64,000 bases of DNA from an uncultured Paracoccaceae bacterium (GTDB taxonomy: Bacteria; Pseudomonadota; Alphaproteobacteria; Rhodobacterales; Rhodobacteraceae): assembly GCA_937924905.1 (NCBI GenBank), contig CALDUK010000016.1, positions 124,001 to 188,000 on the forward strand, written 5' to 3'. Below are positions 1 through 8,715 of the stretch, in pieces (position 1 is the stretch's first letter; each line of letters opens with the position of its first letter). The notes beneath the pieces are model-generated. The model was not told where the DNA came from. It saw only the letters and a program-made list of their open reading frames with translations, and ran no database searches. Position numbers and translations under genes: made by a program.

Positions 1-587
1 CATGGCACGCATTGACGGGTCGGGCGGCGATACAACCGGGCGAATGGTTGGCCGTGCATGGCACCGGCGGCATTGGATTGGCGACGTTGCTTTTGGGACG
101 CGCCCTGGGCGCGCGCGTTGTGGTCACGGATGTGGTCGCAGAAAAGCTGAACCATGCCAAAGCGTTAGGTGCGGATGCGGCCATTGATGCTGGGCAAGAC
201 AACAGTGCGGAGGCAATTCGCGACCTGACGGACGGGGGGGCGCATGTTTCCGTCGAAGCGTTGGGTTTGCCGGCGACTGTCGCGGCGTCGATTGCCTGCC
301 TGCGCCCGCTTGGACGACATGTGCAGGTTGGTATGCCGGTCGGACCGTATGCGGTTCAGAACGTTGATCTGAATGCGGTTTATAACGGAAATCTTGCGCT
401 TTACGGCACGCGCGGCATGCCGGCGCATCGGTACCCGTCGCTGCTGTCGCTTATAGCGGGCGGACAGGTGGACCTGTCGCCCCTCATCGCCCGCGAGATC
501 GGGCTGGACGGGATCAGCGCCGAGTTGGCGGCTTTCAACGGCCCGATGCCACCTGGTGTCGCTGTTATTTCGCAATTTGGGGCTTGA
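1..587 (+). CDS. Zinc-type alcohol dehydrogenase, C-terminal part (5' end outside window)
   Basis: The reading frame is open from the window edge, so only the last ~195 residues are present. They contain a Rossmann-fold nucleotide-binding stretch (VHGTGGIGLATLLLGRALGA) followed by the LGADAAID region typical of medium-chain dehydrogenases/reductases. The catalytic zinc half lies upstream of the window. The family oxidises alcohols or reduces aldehydes with NAD(P). The stop lies 43 bases before purQ, so the two may be co-transcribed, although their functions are unrelated. Substrate cannot be inferred from this fragment. Confidence 0.85.
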   Translation, partial: WHALTGRAAIQPGEWLAVHGTGGIGLATLLLGRALGARVVVTDVVAEKLNHAKALGADAAIDAGQDNSAEAIRDLTDGGAHVSVEALGLPATVAASIACLRPLGRHVQVGMPVGPYAVQNVDLNAVYNGNLALYGTRGMPAHRYPSLLSLIAGGQVDLSPLIAREIGLDGISAELAAFNGPMPPGVAVISQFGA

Positions 588-630
588 TGGTGATGGCCCG
601 GACGATCATCTGACGCATGAGGAGACTGAT

Positions 631-1299
631 ATGAAAGCTGCTGTTCTGGTCTTTCCCGGATCAAATTGTGACCGAGACTTGTCTGTGTCTTTTGAACGTG
701 CAGGCTTTGACGTCGATATGGTTTGGCACAAAGAAACGGACCTGCCGCGCGGTGTCGATATTGTTGGGGTTCCGGGTGGTTTTTCATATGGCGACTACCT
801 GAGAAGCGGCGCGATTGCGGCGCGATCGCCGATCATCGGCGCACTTCGGGCGCATGTGACCAAGGGCGGATATGCTATCGGCATTTGTAACGGGTTTCAG
901 GTGTTGACCGAGACCGGGCTGCTGCCGGGCGTGTTGATGCGAAACGCGGGGCTAAAGTTCATCTGCAAACCGGCAGCTTTGGACGTGGCGACCACGGCCA
1001 GCGCCTTTACTGAACGGTTTGATGCGGACACGCCGGTGACAATTCCGGTGGCGCATCACGATGGCAATTATGTCGTCACGGATGACGTGCTGGCTGAATT
1101 GCAGGATCAGGATCGCATTGCGTTTCGGTATCACGAAGACCTGAATGGCTCGGTTGACCGGATTGCCGGGGTTCTGTCGAAAAACCGCAAGGTGCTTGGC
1201 ATGATGCCGCATCCCGAACGGGCTGCAGACCCGGCTTTGGGCCTGTCTGACGGAACGGCTCTGTTCAACTCGATTGCCAGCGTGGGCGTCAGCGCTTGA
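631..1299 (+). CDS. purQ: Phosphoribosylformylglycinamidine synthase, glutaminase subunit PurQ
   Basis: A 222-residue class I glutamine amidotransferase. It releases ammonia from glutamine for conversion of FGAR to FGAM in purine synthesis, acting with PurL (present in this window near 45-47 kb) and PurS. The N-terminus AAVLVFPGSNCDRD is the PurQ signature; the nucleophile motif GICNGFQ and the C-terminal MMPHPER histidine/glutamate motif are intact. The ATG at 631 is preceded by GGAG at 621-624; an upstream in-frame start at 556 would run into the dehydrogenase gene and adds no family sequence. The usual neighbour purS is not beside it. Confidence 0.96.
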   Translation: MKAAVLVFPGSNCDRDLSVSFERAGFDVDMVWHKETDLPRGVDIVGVPGGFSYGDYLRSGAIAARSPIIGALRAHVTKGGYAIGICNGFQVLTETGLLPGVLMRNAGLKFICKPAALDVATTASAFTERFDADTPVTIPVAHHDGNYVVTDDVLAELQDQDRIAFRYHEDLNGSVDRIAGVLSKNRKVLGMMPHPERAADPALGLSDGTALFNSIASVGVSA

Positions 1300-1330
1300 G
1301 CGGAGCTGCTTCCGCGACTACAATTTGAAC

Positions 1331-3085
1331 ATGTCGACCACCGAAGACACCAATCAACGTCCGACCGTTGCGCCGTGGCGCCTGCGCGTGATGATGATCA
1401 CGCTCATAGCGACGGCTGTATTTACCGTTTGGTTTACAAATCAATACCTGACCGAGCGGTTTACAGAAGCGACGCGCAGCCGGGCCGAAGTTCGTCTGGC
1501 GCTGTATTCAGGAAACATTCTCAGCGAATTACAGCGCAACCAGATTGTGCCGCAGCTGCTAGCGCGCGACCCGACCTTGATCGGTGCGCTTAATTCCGGG
1601 GATTTCTCGCAAAGTTCGGCGCGGCTGATTGAGTACCGCGACGAGATCGGGGCAGAAGGGCTGTTGTTGCTGGATGCCGATGGGCGTGCGGTGGCGGCGA
1701 CCGACCGCGCGTTGATCGGATCAATTCACCGCGCCGAGCCTTATTATATTGAGGCTTTGCGGTCGAATGACACGGTTTTTACCACCAGTTTGCTGGAATC
1801 TGGCGGTCGCGTTTTTGCCTATTCGCGCAAGATTGAAAACAACGGCGAACAGATCGGCGCCATTATGGTGGAAGTCGATCTGAAGAAATTCGAAAGCTCG
1901 TGGGCGGGTTTCACGGACGCTGTCATCGTGTCGGACACGGAAGGCACCATCATTCTTGCCACCGAAGCACGCTGGCGTGGTTTGTCAGAAGAACAGGCGT
2001 TGGTGGCGCGTTCAGTGCCAAATGCGATTGAACGTGCGTTCCGCGCGACGGCCCGCTGGGGCGCGTTGCCGGCGGATGCATATGTACAGGGCGAAGCTGT
2101 GATGCGGCAAGAAACGCGTATCGGGTTTCAAGGCTGGCGGATCACAAGTTTCACGACCTATGCCGGGGTGCGCGAACGGGTGAACACTGTTCTGGCGCTA
2201 GAGATTATGGGCTTTGCGATTCTTTTGGCGCTGGTGTTCTATTTTGCCAGCCGCAAAGCGACGTCGCGCCTGCGCTTCTTTCAGCGCGAGTCGGCTGAAC
2301 TTCGCCAGTTGAACCAGGCGCTGCAGCGAGAAATTGCCGAACGCGAACGGGCGGAACGGCACCTGGAAGTTGCCGAACAATCCTTGCAACAATCGTCGAA
2401 ACTGGCGGCCTTGGGCGAGATGTCTGCGGCGGTCAGTCACGAACTGAACCAACCGCTGGCAGCCATGAAAACCTATCTGGCAGGCGCGAAACTGTTGTTG
2501 CAGCGAAAGCGTTCGGATGAAGCGCTGTCGTCGTTCCAGCGGATAGACGACCTAATCGAACGAATGGGGGCGATCACGCGCCAGCTTAAATCCTATGCCA
2601 GAAAGGGCGGGGATGCCGTTGAGACCATAGATGTAAGGGATTCCGTGTCGTCCGCACTGTCGATGATGGAACCGCAGTTGCGCCGCGGCGATGTGGAAAT
2701 CTCGGCTTCGGTGCCGCGCGATCCTGTCATCGTGCTGGCGGACCGCATTCGGCTTGAACAGGTTCTGGTGAACCTTCTGAGAAACGCGCTGGACGCCACC
2801 AAGGCAACCACGGACGCCGAGGTAAAAATACTGGTGACCGTGGGCGATGCGGTGATGGTCACTGTACGCGACAACGGGGCGGGTATCGAAGACCTGGAAA
2901 GCCTGTTTGAACCGTTTTACACCACCAAAGCGCCCGGCGACGGGGTCGGGCTGGGTCTTGCCATTTCGTCCGGGATCGTCAACGACCTTGGCGGAAGGCT
3001 GACCGCACGCAACGGTCAAGCCGGTGGGGCAGTATTCGAAATTTCCTTGCCGCTGGCGGAAAGAGTCACGCAGGCGGCCGAATGA
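1331..3085 (+). CDS. dctB: DctB-like sensor histidine kinase
   Basis: A 584-residue membrane kinase. One transmembrane helix lies near residues 20-38, a periplasmic dCache-like sensor region covers about 40-285 (a LLLLDADGRAVAATD stretch is typical), and a second helix lies near 286-307. A coiled segment, a HisKA domain with the phosphoacceptor in SHELNQPLAAMK (about 369) and a HATPase domain with NLLRNALDA, DNGAGI and GVGLGLAIS boxes follow. DctB proteins sense C4-dicarboxylates; the ligand here is inferred from overall similarity only, and no dctP/Q/M transporter genes are adjacent. The start ATG has no clear Shine-Dalgarno. The stop overlaps the long form of the downstream regulator, so kinase and regulator form one unit. 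Confidence 0.85.
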   Translation: MSTTEDTNQRPTVAPWRLRVMMITLIATAVFTVWFTNQYLTERFTEATRSRAEVRLALYSGNILSELQRNQIVPQLLARDPTLIGALNSGDFSQSSARLIEYRDEIGAEGLLLLDADGRAVAATDRALIGSIHRAEPYYIEALRSNDTVFTTSLLESGGRVFAYSRKIENNGEQIGAIMVEVDLKKFESSWAGFTDAVIVSDTEGTIILATEARWRGLSEEQALVARSVPNAIERAFRATARWGALPADAYVQGEAVMRQETRIGFQGWRITSFTTYAGVRERVNTVLALEIMGFAILLALVFYFASRKATSRLRFFQRESAELRQLNQALQREIAERERAERHLEVAEQSLQQSSKLAALGEMSAAVSHELNQPLAAMKTYLAGAKLLLQRKRSDEALSSFQRIDDLIERMGAITRQLKSYARKGGDAVETIDVRDSVSSALSMMEPQLRRGDVEISASVPRDPVIVLADRIRLEQVLVNLLRNALDATKATTDAEVKILVTVGDAVMVTVRDNGAGIEDLESLFEPFYTTKAPGDGVGLGLAISSGIVNDLGGRLTARNGQAGGAVFEISLPLAERVTQAAE

Positions 3086-3102
3086 GCAACGGAGAACGAC
3101 GT

Positions 3103-4440
3103 ATGGGCCATCCGATGAAGGTCGCAATTGTCGACGACGAGCAGGATATGCGCCAATCCATCAGCCAATGGCTGGCGCTGTCGGGGTTTGATACAGAAAC
3201 CTACGGGTCTGCCGAAGAAGCGCTGAAATCGCTTAGCCCCGACTTTCAAGGGGTGGTGGTCAGCGATATCAAGATGCCGGGCATGGACGGAATGCAGTTC
3301 CTCAAGCGCTTGATGAGCGTGGACAGCGCCTTGCCGGTTATTATGATCACCGGCCACGGCGACGTGCCAATGGCGGTCGAGGCGATGCATGTCGGTGCGT
3401 TCGACTTTCTGGAAAAGCCGTTTAACCCAGACAAAATGACCGAATTGGCCAAGAAGGCCGCGAATGCACGCCGCCTGACTTTGGACAACCGAGCGTTGCG
3501 GCGCGAGCTGTCTGATGGCGGCACAGGCATAATGAAAAAACTGATCGGCGCGTCGCCGGTGATGGAACGGCTTCGAGAAGACATTCTGGACCTTGGTCAA
3601 GCCGATGGGCATGTTCTGATCGAAGGCGAAACGGGCACAGGCAAAACGCTGGTGGCGCACGCTCTGCATGCGGTGGGCGCGAAAGCAGGCAAGAAATTCG
3701 TGCTTTATTCTTGCGCGGCTCATGACGAAGACGCGGTCGCATCCCGACTGTTCGGGCCATCTGCCGATGGTGGGCCTATCCCGCTTTTGGAAGAAGCGCG
3801 CGGTGGCACATTAGTGCTGGAAGATATCGAAGCACTGTCGCACACGCTGCAGGCCCGGCTGCTGACATGGATGAATGATCAAGGTACGCCGGCCGAAACC
3901 CGGATCGTTGCGATTTGCAATCTGCAAGAGCAGGGCAAAACCTGCGAAGACGCGTTGCGCCCAGACCTGTTTTACCGTTTGGCGGCGATGAAGATTACCC
4001 TTCCGCCGTTGCGGCAGCGCGGCGAAGACATTCTGATGCTGTTCCAGCGCTTCGCAGAACAATATGCCGATGAATACGGCTGCGACGCCCCGGAAGTGTC
4101 TGCCCAAGAAGCCGCGCAGCTTTTGCAGGCGCCATGGCCCGGCAATATTCGGCAGTTGGTAAATATCGCCGAGCGAGCGGTTTTGCAGTCGCGGCGTGGG
4201 GCAGGGACGATTGCCTCGCTTTTGATGGCGGATAACGAAGCGGCGGCTGATTTTACTGTCACGACCGAAGGCAAACCGCTTAAGGAATACGTAGAAGCGT
4301 TCGAGCGCATGCTGATCGACAACACCATGCGCCGCCATCGCGGATCAATCGTGAATGTGATGGAAGAACTTTGTCTGCCGCGCCGGACGTTGAACGAAAA
4401 AATGGCGAAATACGGTTTGCAGCGGTCGGACTACCTTTGA
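3103..4440 (+). CDS. dctD: DctD-like response regulator with degenerate AAA+ domain
   Basis: A 445-residue NtrC-family regulator, partner of the upstream kinase. The receiver domain has acidic residues in VDDE and the phospho-acceptor Asp near 54 in SDIKMPGMDG. The central AAA+ domain has Walker A GETGTGKT (about 175) and a C-terminal Fis-type helix-turn-helix. The sigma-54 contact loop GAFTGA, expected after the LFG motif (about 216), is absent and replaced by PSADGGP. Walker B reads LVLEDI instead of LFLDEI. Rhodobacter NtrC also lacks GAFTGA and works with sigma-70-type polymerase, so a sigma-54-independent mode is likely. ATG 3103 has GGAG at 3091-3094; an earlier ATG at 3082 overlaps the kinase stop and is possible. 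Confidence 0.82.
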   Translation: MGHPMKVAIVDDEQDMRQSISQWLALSGFDTETYGSAEEALKSLSPDFQGVVVSDIKMPGMDGMQFLKRLMSVDSALPVIMITGHGDVPMAVEAMHVGAFDFLEKPFNPDKMTELAKKAANARRLTLDNRALRRELSDGGTGIMKKLIGASPVMERLREDILDLGQADGHVLIEGETGTGKTLVAHALHAVGAKAGKKFVLYSCAAHDEDAVASRLFGPSADGGPIPLLEEARGGTLVLEDIEALSHTLQARLLTWMNDQGTPAETRIVAICNLQEQGKTCEDALRPDLFYRLAAMKITLPPLRQRGEDILMLFQRFAEQYADEYGCDAPEVSAQEAAQLLQAPWPGNIRQLVNIAERAVLQSRRGAGTIASLLMADNEAAADFTVTTEGKPLKEYVEAFERMLIDNTMRRHRGSIVNVMEELCLPRRTLNEKMAKYGLQRSDYL

Positions 4441-4467
4441 TCTGATCATTCCCGACCCTCGTGAAAG

Positions 4468-4503
4468 CGCCGCGTTTCCCTATCGAGCTGTGCGGCGGTT
4501 TTC
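4468..4503 (+). terminator. Possible weak terminator after the two-component operon
   Basis: The arms CGCCGC (4468-4473) and GCGGCG (4492-4497) can pair across an 18-base loop and are followed by a short T-rich stretch. It sits 28 bases after the regulator stop. The long loop and interrupted T run make it weak. Confidence 0.35.
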
Positions 4504-4951
4504 GTTTGTTGGGTTGGCGAAAAAATTGCGGCTTTGGCCTGCGCCCAAAGCGTCTGGTCGAAATTGACCATTGTAATTCATATCACGAAACCTTTATGTT
4601 AGCGCTTAGGTGGCGTGTCCGAGTTTCGACGCGCAACCCAGAAAGTTTCGCTGTTCCAGAAGGTTAACCGGTAACTCCCGGTCTCTGGTTCAGCATTTCG
4701 ACCGAACGGTCACGAATGGAATTGCCTGCGCGGACGGGAACCCCCAGCCCCCAGGCCATGAACGGGCGCTTCGCAAGAGGCGTCGGAGTACGAACCGCGA
4801 TGACGCGCGCGTGGTACCTTTTGGGTGTTTTCCTGTCTTTGACAGGCATCTTACCTTTTGGTCGGCCGCGATCTGTCGCCCCCTTCAAAAGCCGCAATCT
4901 TAACCTTCCGCCGTTATTCCGGCGGGCGCTTGGATTGCGCGGAAAGTCTAT
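4504..4951 (+). promoter_or_regulatory. Long leader region of rne
   Basis: About 450 bases with no convincing gene precede rne. A possible promoter is TTGTAA (4571-4576) and TATGTT (4595-4600) with an 18-base spacer, which would give a leader of roughly 345 nt. Long rne leaders that mediate autoregulation are known in enterobacteria; whether this one does so is inference. Short open frames in the stretch show no family features. Confidence 0.35.
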
Positions 4952-7519
4952 ATGTCAAAGAAAATGCTTATTGATGCCACCCACGCCGAAGAGACGCGCG
5001 TTGTGGTGGTCGATGGAAACAAGGTTGAAGAGTTTGACTTTGAATCTGAAAACAAGCGCCAGCTAAGCGGCAACATATATCTGGCCAAGGTTACGCGGGT
5101 GGAACCCTCGTTGCAGGCCGCATTTGTCGACTATGGCGGCAATCGTCATGGGTTCCTGGCCTTCTCGGAAATTCACCCTGACTACTATCAAATCCCGGTG
5201 GCGGACCGCGAAGCCTTGATTGCCGAAGAGATGGCAATCGCCAAGGAAGAGGCCGAAGAAGAAGAAAAAGAAAAGCCCAAGCGCCGTCGCCGCAGGTCAC
5301 GCGGCAAAGCTGCGGCGGCCGACGTCAAGGACGAGGTCGTTTCGGAAGAGGCGCCCGCCGCCGAAACTGACAGCAAACCGGAAGACGCGCCTGCCGAAGA
5401 CACGCCTGCGAAAGCGGACGACGGTGCCGAAGAAAAGGCCCAGGCCAGCGAAGAGAAAACGCGCGACATCCCTGGTATGGATGTTGTCGATCTGGAAACG
5501 CGGGATGACGACGGCGATCAAACCTTTGTCGCCGCTGATACAGCGTCTGAACGCGACGAAAGTATCGAAGCCGTGGCCGACGATGACACGGCCGAAGAAA
5601 TTCGGCGCCCGCGTCGCCAGCGGCACCGGCGTTACAAAATTCAGGAAGTCGTCAAGGTTCGCCAGATCCTGCTTGTGCAGGTCGTCAAGGAAGAGCGCGG
5701 CAACAAAGGCGCTGCGCTGACCACCTATCTTTCGCTGGCCGGTCGGTATTGCGTGCTGATGCCCAACACCGCACGCGGTGGTGGCATTTCCCGCAAGATC
5801 ACCAATGCAGCGGATCGCAAGAAGCTTAAGGAAATCGCGGGCGAGATCGAGGTGCCGACGGGCGCCGGTCTGATCATCCGTACGGCGGGCGCCAAGCGGA
5901 CCAAGACCGAGATCAAGCGCGATTATGAATACCTGCAACGGATGTGGGAACAGATCCGCGAATTGACGCTTAAGTCGATTGCGCCTGCGCAAATTTATGA
6001 AGAAGGCAACCTGATCAAACGCTCGATCCGCGATCTTTACAGCCGCGAGATCGACGAGGTGCTGGTCGAAGGCGAGCTTGGGTATCGCACCGCCAAAGAC
6101 TTTATGAAGATGATCATGCCAAGCCACGCCAAAAACGTGAAGCATTATGGCGAACCCATGCCGCTGTTCGCGCGCTTTCAGGTCGAAAGCTATTTGGGCG
6201 GCATGTTCAACCCTGTCGTTCAGTTGAAATCGGGTGGCTATATTGTGATCGGCGTGACCGAAGCGCTGGTGGCCATCGATGTGAACTCGGGCAAGGCGAC
6301 AAAAGAAGGTTCGATCGAAGATACAGCGCTTAAGACCAACCTTGAAGCGGCGGAAGAAGTTGCGCGCCAATTGCGCCTGCGCGACCTGGCCGGTCTGATC
6401 GTCATCGACTTCATCGATATGGAAGAGCGCAAGAACAATTCGGCGGTTGAAAAGCGATTCAAGGATCGTTTGAAGACCGACCGAGCGCGCATTCAGGTGG
6501 GCCGTATTTCGGGCTTTGGCCTGATGGAAATGTCGCGTCAGCGCCTGCGTCCGGGCATGCTGGAAGCGTCAACCCAGCCTTGCCCATCGTGTCACGGCAC
6601 CGGTCTGATCCGGTCCGATGACAGCGTTGGTCTGACGATCCTGCGACAGCTTGAAGAAGAAGGTGTGCGCAAGCGGTCGAAAGAGGTTCTGGTGAAGGCC
6701 CCGGTCAGCATCGTGAACTTCCTGATGAACATGAAGCGCGAACACATTGCACAAATCGAATCGCGCTACGGTATGGCTGTCCGACTGGAAGCCGATCCGC
6801 ATCTGATTGCGCCGGACTTTTCGATTGAAAAGTTCAAGACAGCGACCCGGCGGGTCGAAGCGGTTGCGGCTGTTGTGTCTGTTGACCCGGCTTTGATGGC
6901 TGATCTTGACGAAGAAATTGCGGCGGAAGAAGCCGAACGCGTGGAAGAGGACACCTCGGACGAGGATCGTCCGAAAAAGAAGCGTCGTCGTCGGAGACGG
7001 CGGCGTGGCAAGGGCGGCGATGCTCAGGCCGAAGGCGGGACGGAAGAGGCAAATACAGACGCAAGTGACGAACAGGATTCGTCTGCACCAAAAGAAGCAG
7101 AAACGTCTGTAGAAGACGCGCCTGCAGCGGAGACACCAGTAGAGGTTGCCGCTGAAGACGCGCCAGTCGAGAAACCCAAACGCCGTCGCACACGGCGCAA
7201 GAAGGCCGAGGCTGAGCCGGAAGAGACTGCGAAGGCCGATGAGGCGGCCGAGCCTGAAGCGGACGCCGAACCTGCTGCCGAGGTTGAAGAAAAGCCTAAG
7301 AAACGGCGGACGCGTAAGAAAAAGGTCGACACCGAGGCCAAAGAAGACAAGGCACCGGTGGACGTCGACACCACCGAACCTGCGTCGGAACCGGTTATCG
7401 AAGAACCGGCCCCGGAACCACCGGCCGAGCCTGTTGTGGCTGCGGTAGAACCGGTCGAGCCCGCGCCGAAAGCGGCAGCTAAGCCGCGCCGCAAAGGCTG
7501 GTGGTCGATCGGGCGCTAG
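4952..7519 (+). CDS. rne: Ribonuclease E
   Basis: An 855-residue endoribonuclease, core of the RNA degradosome and processor of rRNA, tRNA and sRNA precursors. The N-terminus MSKKMLIDATHAEETRVVVV is characteristic. The S1 domain is split by a long acidic/basic insert (about residues 95-225, rich in E, K and R) as in other alphaproteobacteria. The DNase I-like catalytic region has AIDVNSGK and VIDFIDM, and the zinc link is CPSCHGTG. The C-terminal third is low-complexity, alternating acidic and arginine-rich blocks (one run of R near residue 680), the usual scaffold for RNA and partners. RNase E is the enzyme reported to mature CcsR-type RNAs in Rhodobacter, and a similar array lies in this window near 15.4 kb. 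Confidence 0.97.
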   Translation: MSKKMLIDATHAEETRVVVVDGNKVEEFDFESENKRQLSGNIYLAKVTRVEPSLQAAFVDYGGNRHGFLAFSEIHPDYYQIPVADREALIAEEMAIAKEEAEEEEKEKPKRRRRRSRGKAAAADVKDEVVSEEAPAAETDSKPEDAPAEDTPAKADDGAEEKAQASEEKTRDIPGMDVVDLETRDDDGDQTFVAADTASERDESIEAVADDDTAEEIRRPRRQRHRRYKIQEVVKVRQILLVQVVKEERGNKGAALTTYLSLAGRYCVLMPNTARGGGISRKITNAADRKKLKEIAGEIEVPTGAGLIIRTAGAKRTKTEIKRDYEYLQRMWEQIRELTLKSIAPAQIYEEGNLIKRSIRDLYSREIDEVLVEGELGYRTAKDFMKMIMPSHAKNVKHYGEPMPLFARFQVESYLGGMFNPVVQLKSGGYIVIGVTEALVAIDVNSGKATKEGSIEDTALKTNLEAAEEVARQLRLRDLAGLIVIDFIDMEERKNNSAVEKRFKDRLKTDRARIQVGRISGFGLMEMSRQRLRPGMLEASTQPCPSCHGTGLIRSDDSVGLTILRQLEEEGVRKRSKEVLVKAPVSIVNFLMNMKREHIAQIESRYGMAVRLEADPHLIAPDFSIEKFKTATRRVEAVAAVVSVDPALMADLDEEIAAEEAERVEEDTSDEDRPKKKRRRRRRRRGKGGDAQAEGGTEEANTDASDEQDSSAPKEAETSVEDAPAAETPVEVAAEDAPVEKPKRRRTRRKKAEAEPEETAKADEAAEPEADAEPAAEVEEKPKKRRTRKKKVDTEAKEDKAPVDVDTTEPASEPVIEEPAPEPPAEPVVAAVEPVEPAPKAAAKPRRKGWWSIGR

Positions 7520-7529
7520 GAAAATCCAA

Positions 7530-7757
7530 TCAGGGCTTTCGGATCAGATAGGTCTGAAAGCCCTGATCTTCTTTGGACGACAGCAATTCATATCCCTGTT
7601 CTGCACAAAAATGTGGGATATCAATGACGGCTGCTGGATCATCGGCCAGCACCTTAAGCGTCGCGCCCCTGGGCAGCGCACGCATGCGTTTTGCGGCCTT
7701 CAATACCGGCAAGGGGCAAAGCAGGCCGGTGGCGTCAAGTTCGTCGTCCATCTGCAT
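7530..7757 (-). CDS. TusA/SirA-family sulfurtransferase
   Basis: A 75-residue protein with the family signature DATGLLCPLPVLKAAKRM, in which the CPxP cysteine carries sulfur. TusA proteins relay persulfide sulfur for tRNA thiolation, molybdenum cofactor or other sulfur transfer. It is convergent with rne, ending 10 bases from it, and divergent from the CcdA-family gene, whose thiol-disulfide chemistry is a loose functional link. A second ATG at 7751 is possible. The exact acceptor cannot be told from sequence. Confidence 0.9.
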   Translation of the reverse strand: MQMDDELDATGLLCPLPVLKAAKRMRALPRGATLKVLADDPAAVIDIPHFCAEQGYELLSSKEDQGFQTYLIRKP

Positions 7758-7871
7758 GGGACCAGTCGGGTATCCGTCATGTTACAGTTTGTCCACTTAC
7801 TTGTGACTTTACGTGGCATGACCCGGCCACATTTATCCCTTATGCAGGTCAAAGCCCGATGAGGAACGATA

Positions 7872-8621
7872 ATGCTAGGTATGGATATTTTTGACGCCAG
7901 CTTGCTGCCGGCGATGCTGATCGCTGGGTTCGCGGGCCTGTTGTCGTTTCTCAGCCCTTGCGTGTTGCCCATTGTGCCGCCCTACTTGGCCTATATGGGC
8001 GGTGTCACCGTTTCCGAGATGGAAGGACGGCATGCCCGTCGCCGTGCCGTTGGGTCGGCCATGTTCTTTGTCTTGGGCCTTTCGACTGTCTTTCTGATCC
8101 TTGGTTTCACAGCCAGCGCTTTTGGGCGGTTTTTCCTGACCAACCAGGATTGGTTTGTGATTGCTGCGGGCGTTGTGATCATGGTGTTTGGGGCGCATTT
8201 TCTTGGCATTTATCGCATTGCTTTTATGGATCGCGAAATGCGCATGGATGCGGGCGACCGGGGCGGTTCGGCCTTTGGGGCCTATGTCTTGGGGCTTGCC
8301 TTCGCATTTGGGTGGACCCCGTGCATTGGCCCGATCCTGGGCGCAATCCTGTCGATTGCCGCGAATGAAGCGGATGTCGCGCGCGGCACAACGCTGCTTG
8401 CGGCCTATGCCATTGGGTTGGGCTTGCCATTTTTGCTGGTCGCGGCGTTTTTCCCGAATATGAAAGGGCTGATCGCCTGGATGAAACGCCACATGGAGCG
8501 GATCGAACGTGTTATGGGCTTGCTGCTTTGGACCGTCGGTTTGTTGATGATGACAGGCAAGTTTACCGATTTGGCCTGGTGGCTGAACGAAAAGTTCCCG
8601 GTTTTACAGCAATTCGGTTGA
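7872..8621 (+). CDS. ccdA: CcdA-family cytochrome c biogenesis / thiol-disulfide transport protein
   Basis: A 249-residue inner-membrane protein with about six transmembrane helices. The two conserved redox cysteines lie in FLSPCVLPI (helix 1) and TPCIGPILG (helix 4), as expected for CcdA/DsbD-beta proteins. These carry reducing equivalents from cytoplasmic thioredoxin to periplasmic apocytochrome c or thioredoxin-like proteins. The ATG at 7872 has GAGGA at 7861-7865. No other ccm genes are nearby. Confidence 0.93.
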   Translation: MLGMDIFDASLLPAMLIAGFAGLLSFLSPCVLPIVPPYLAYMGGVTVSEMEGRHARRRAVGSAMFFVLGLSTVFLILGFTASAFGRFFLTNQDWFVIAAGVVIMVFGAHFLGIYRIAFMDREMRMDAGDRGGSAFGAYVLGLAFAFGWTPCIGPILGAILSIAANEADVARGTTLLAAYAIGLGLPFLLVAAFFPNMKGLIAWMKRHMERIERVMGLLLWTVGLLMMTGKFTDLAWWLNEKFPVLQQFG

Positions 8622-8715
8622 TCCAGGCGGCGGTGTTCCGCGACACTGATCCCCTTTTAATCGCCCGGTCAAAAATCCGCTTTGAACGCGCGGCGCGCTT
8701 TTGTACCCTTGGTCT

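Noticed and set aside
4461-4903. Short frames between the two-component operon and rne
   Set aside because: No ribosome site, no conserved composition; better explained as a leader or intergenic DNA.
5188-6370. Long frames antisense to rne
   Set aside because: These are shadows of the biased coding sequence of rne, rich in Ser/Ala or Arg.
7600-7894. Plus-strand frames opposite the TusA gene
   Set aside because: They overlap the well-supported TusA-family gene and lack family features.
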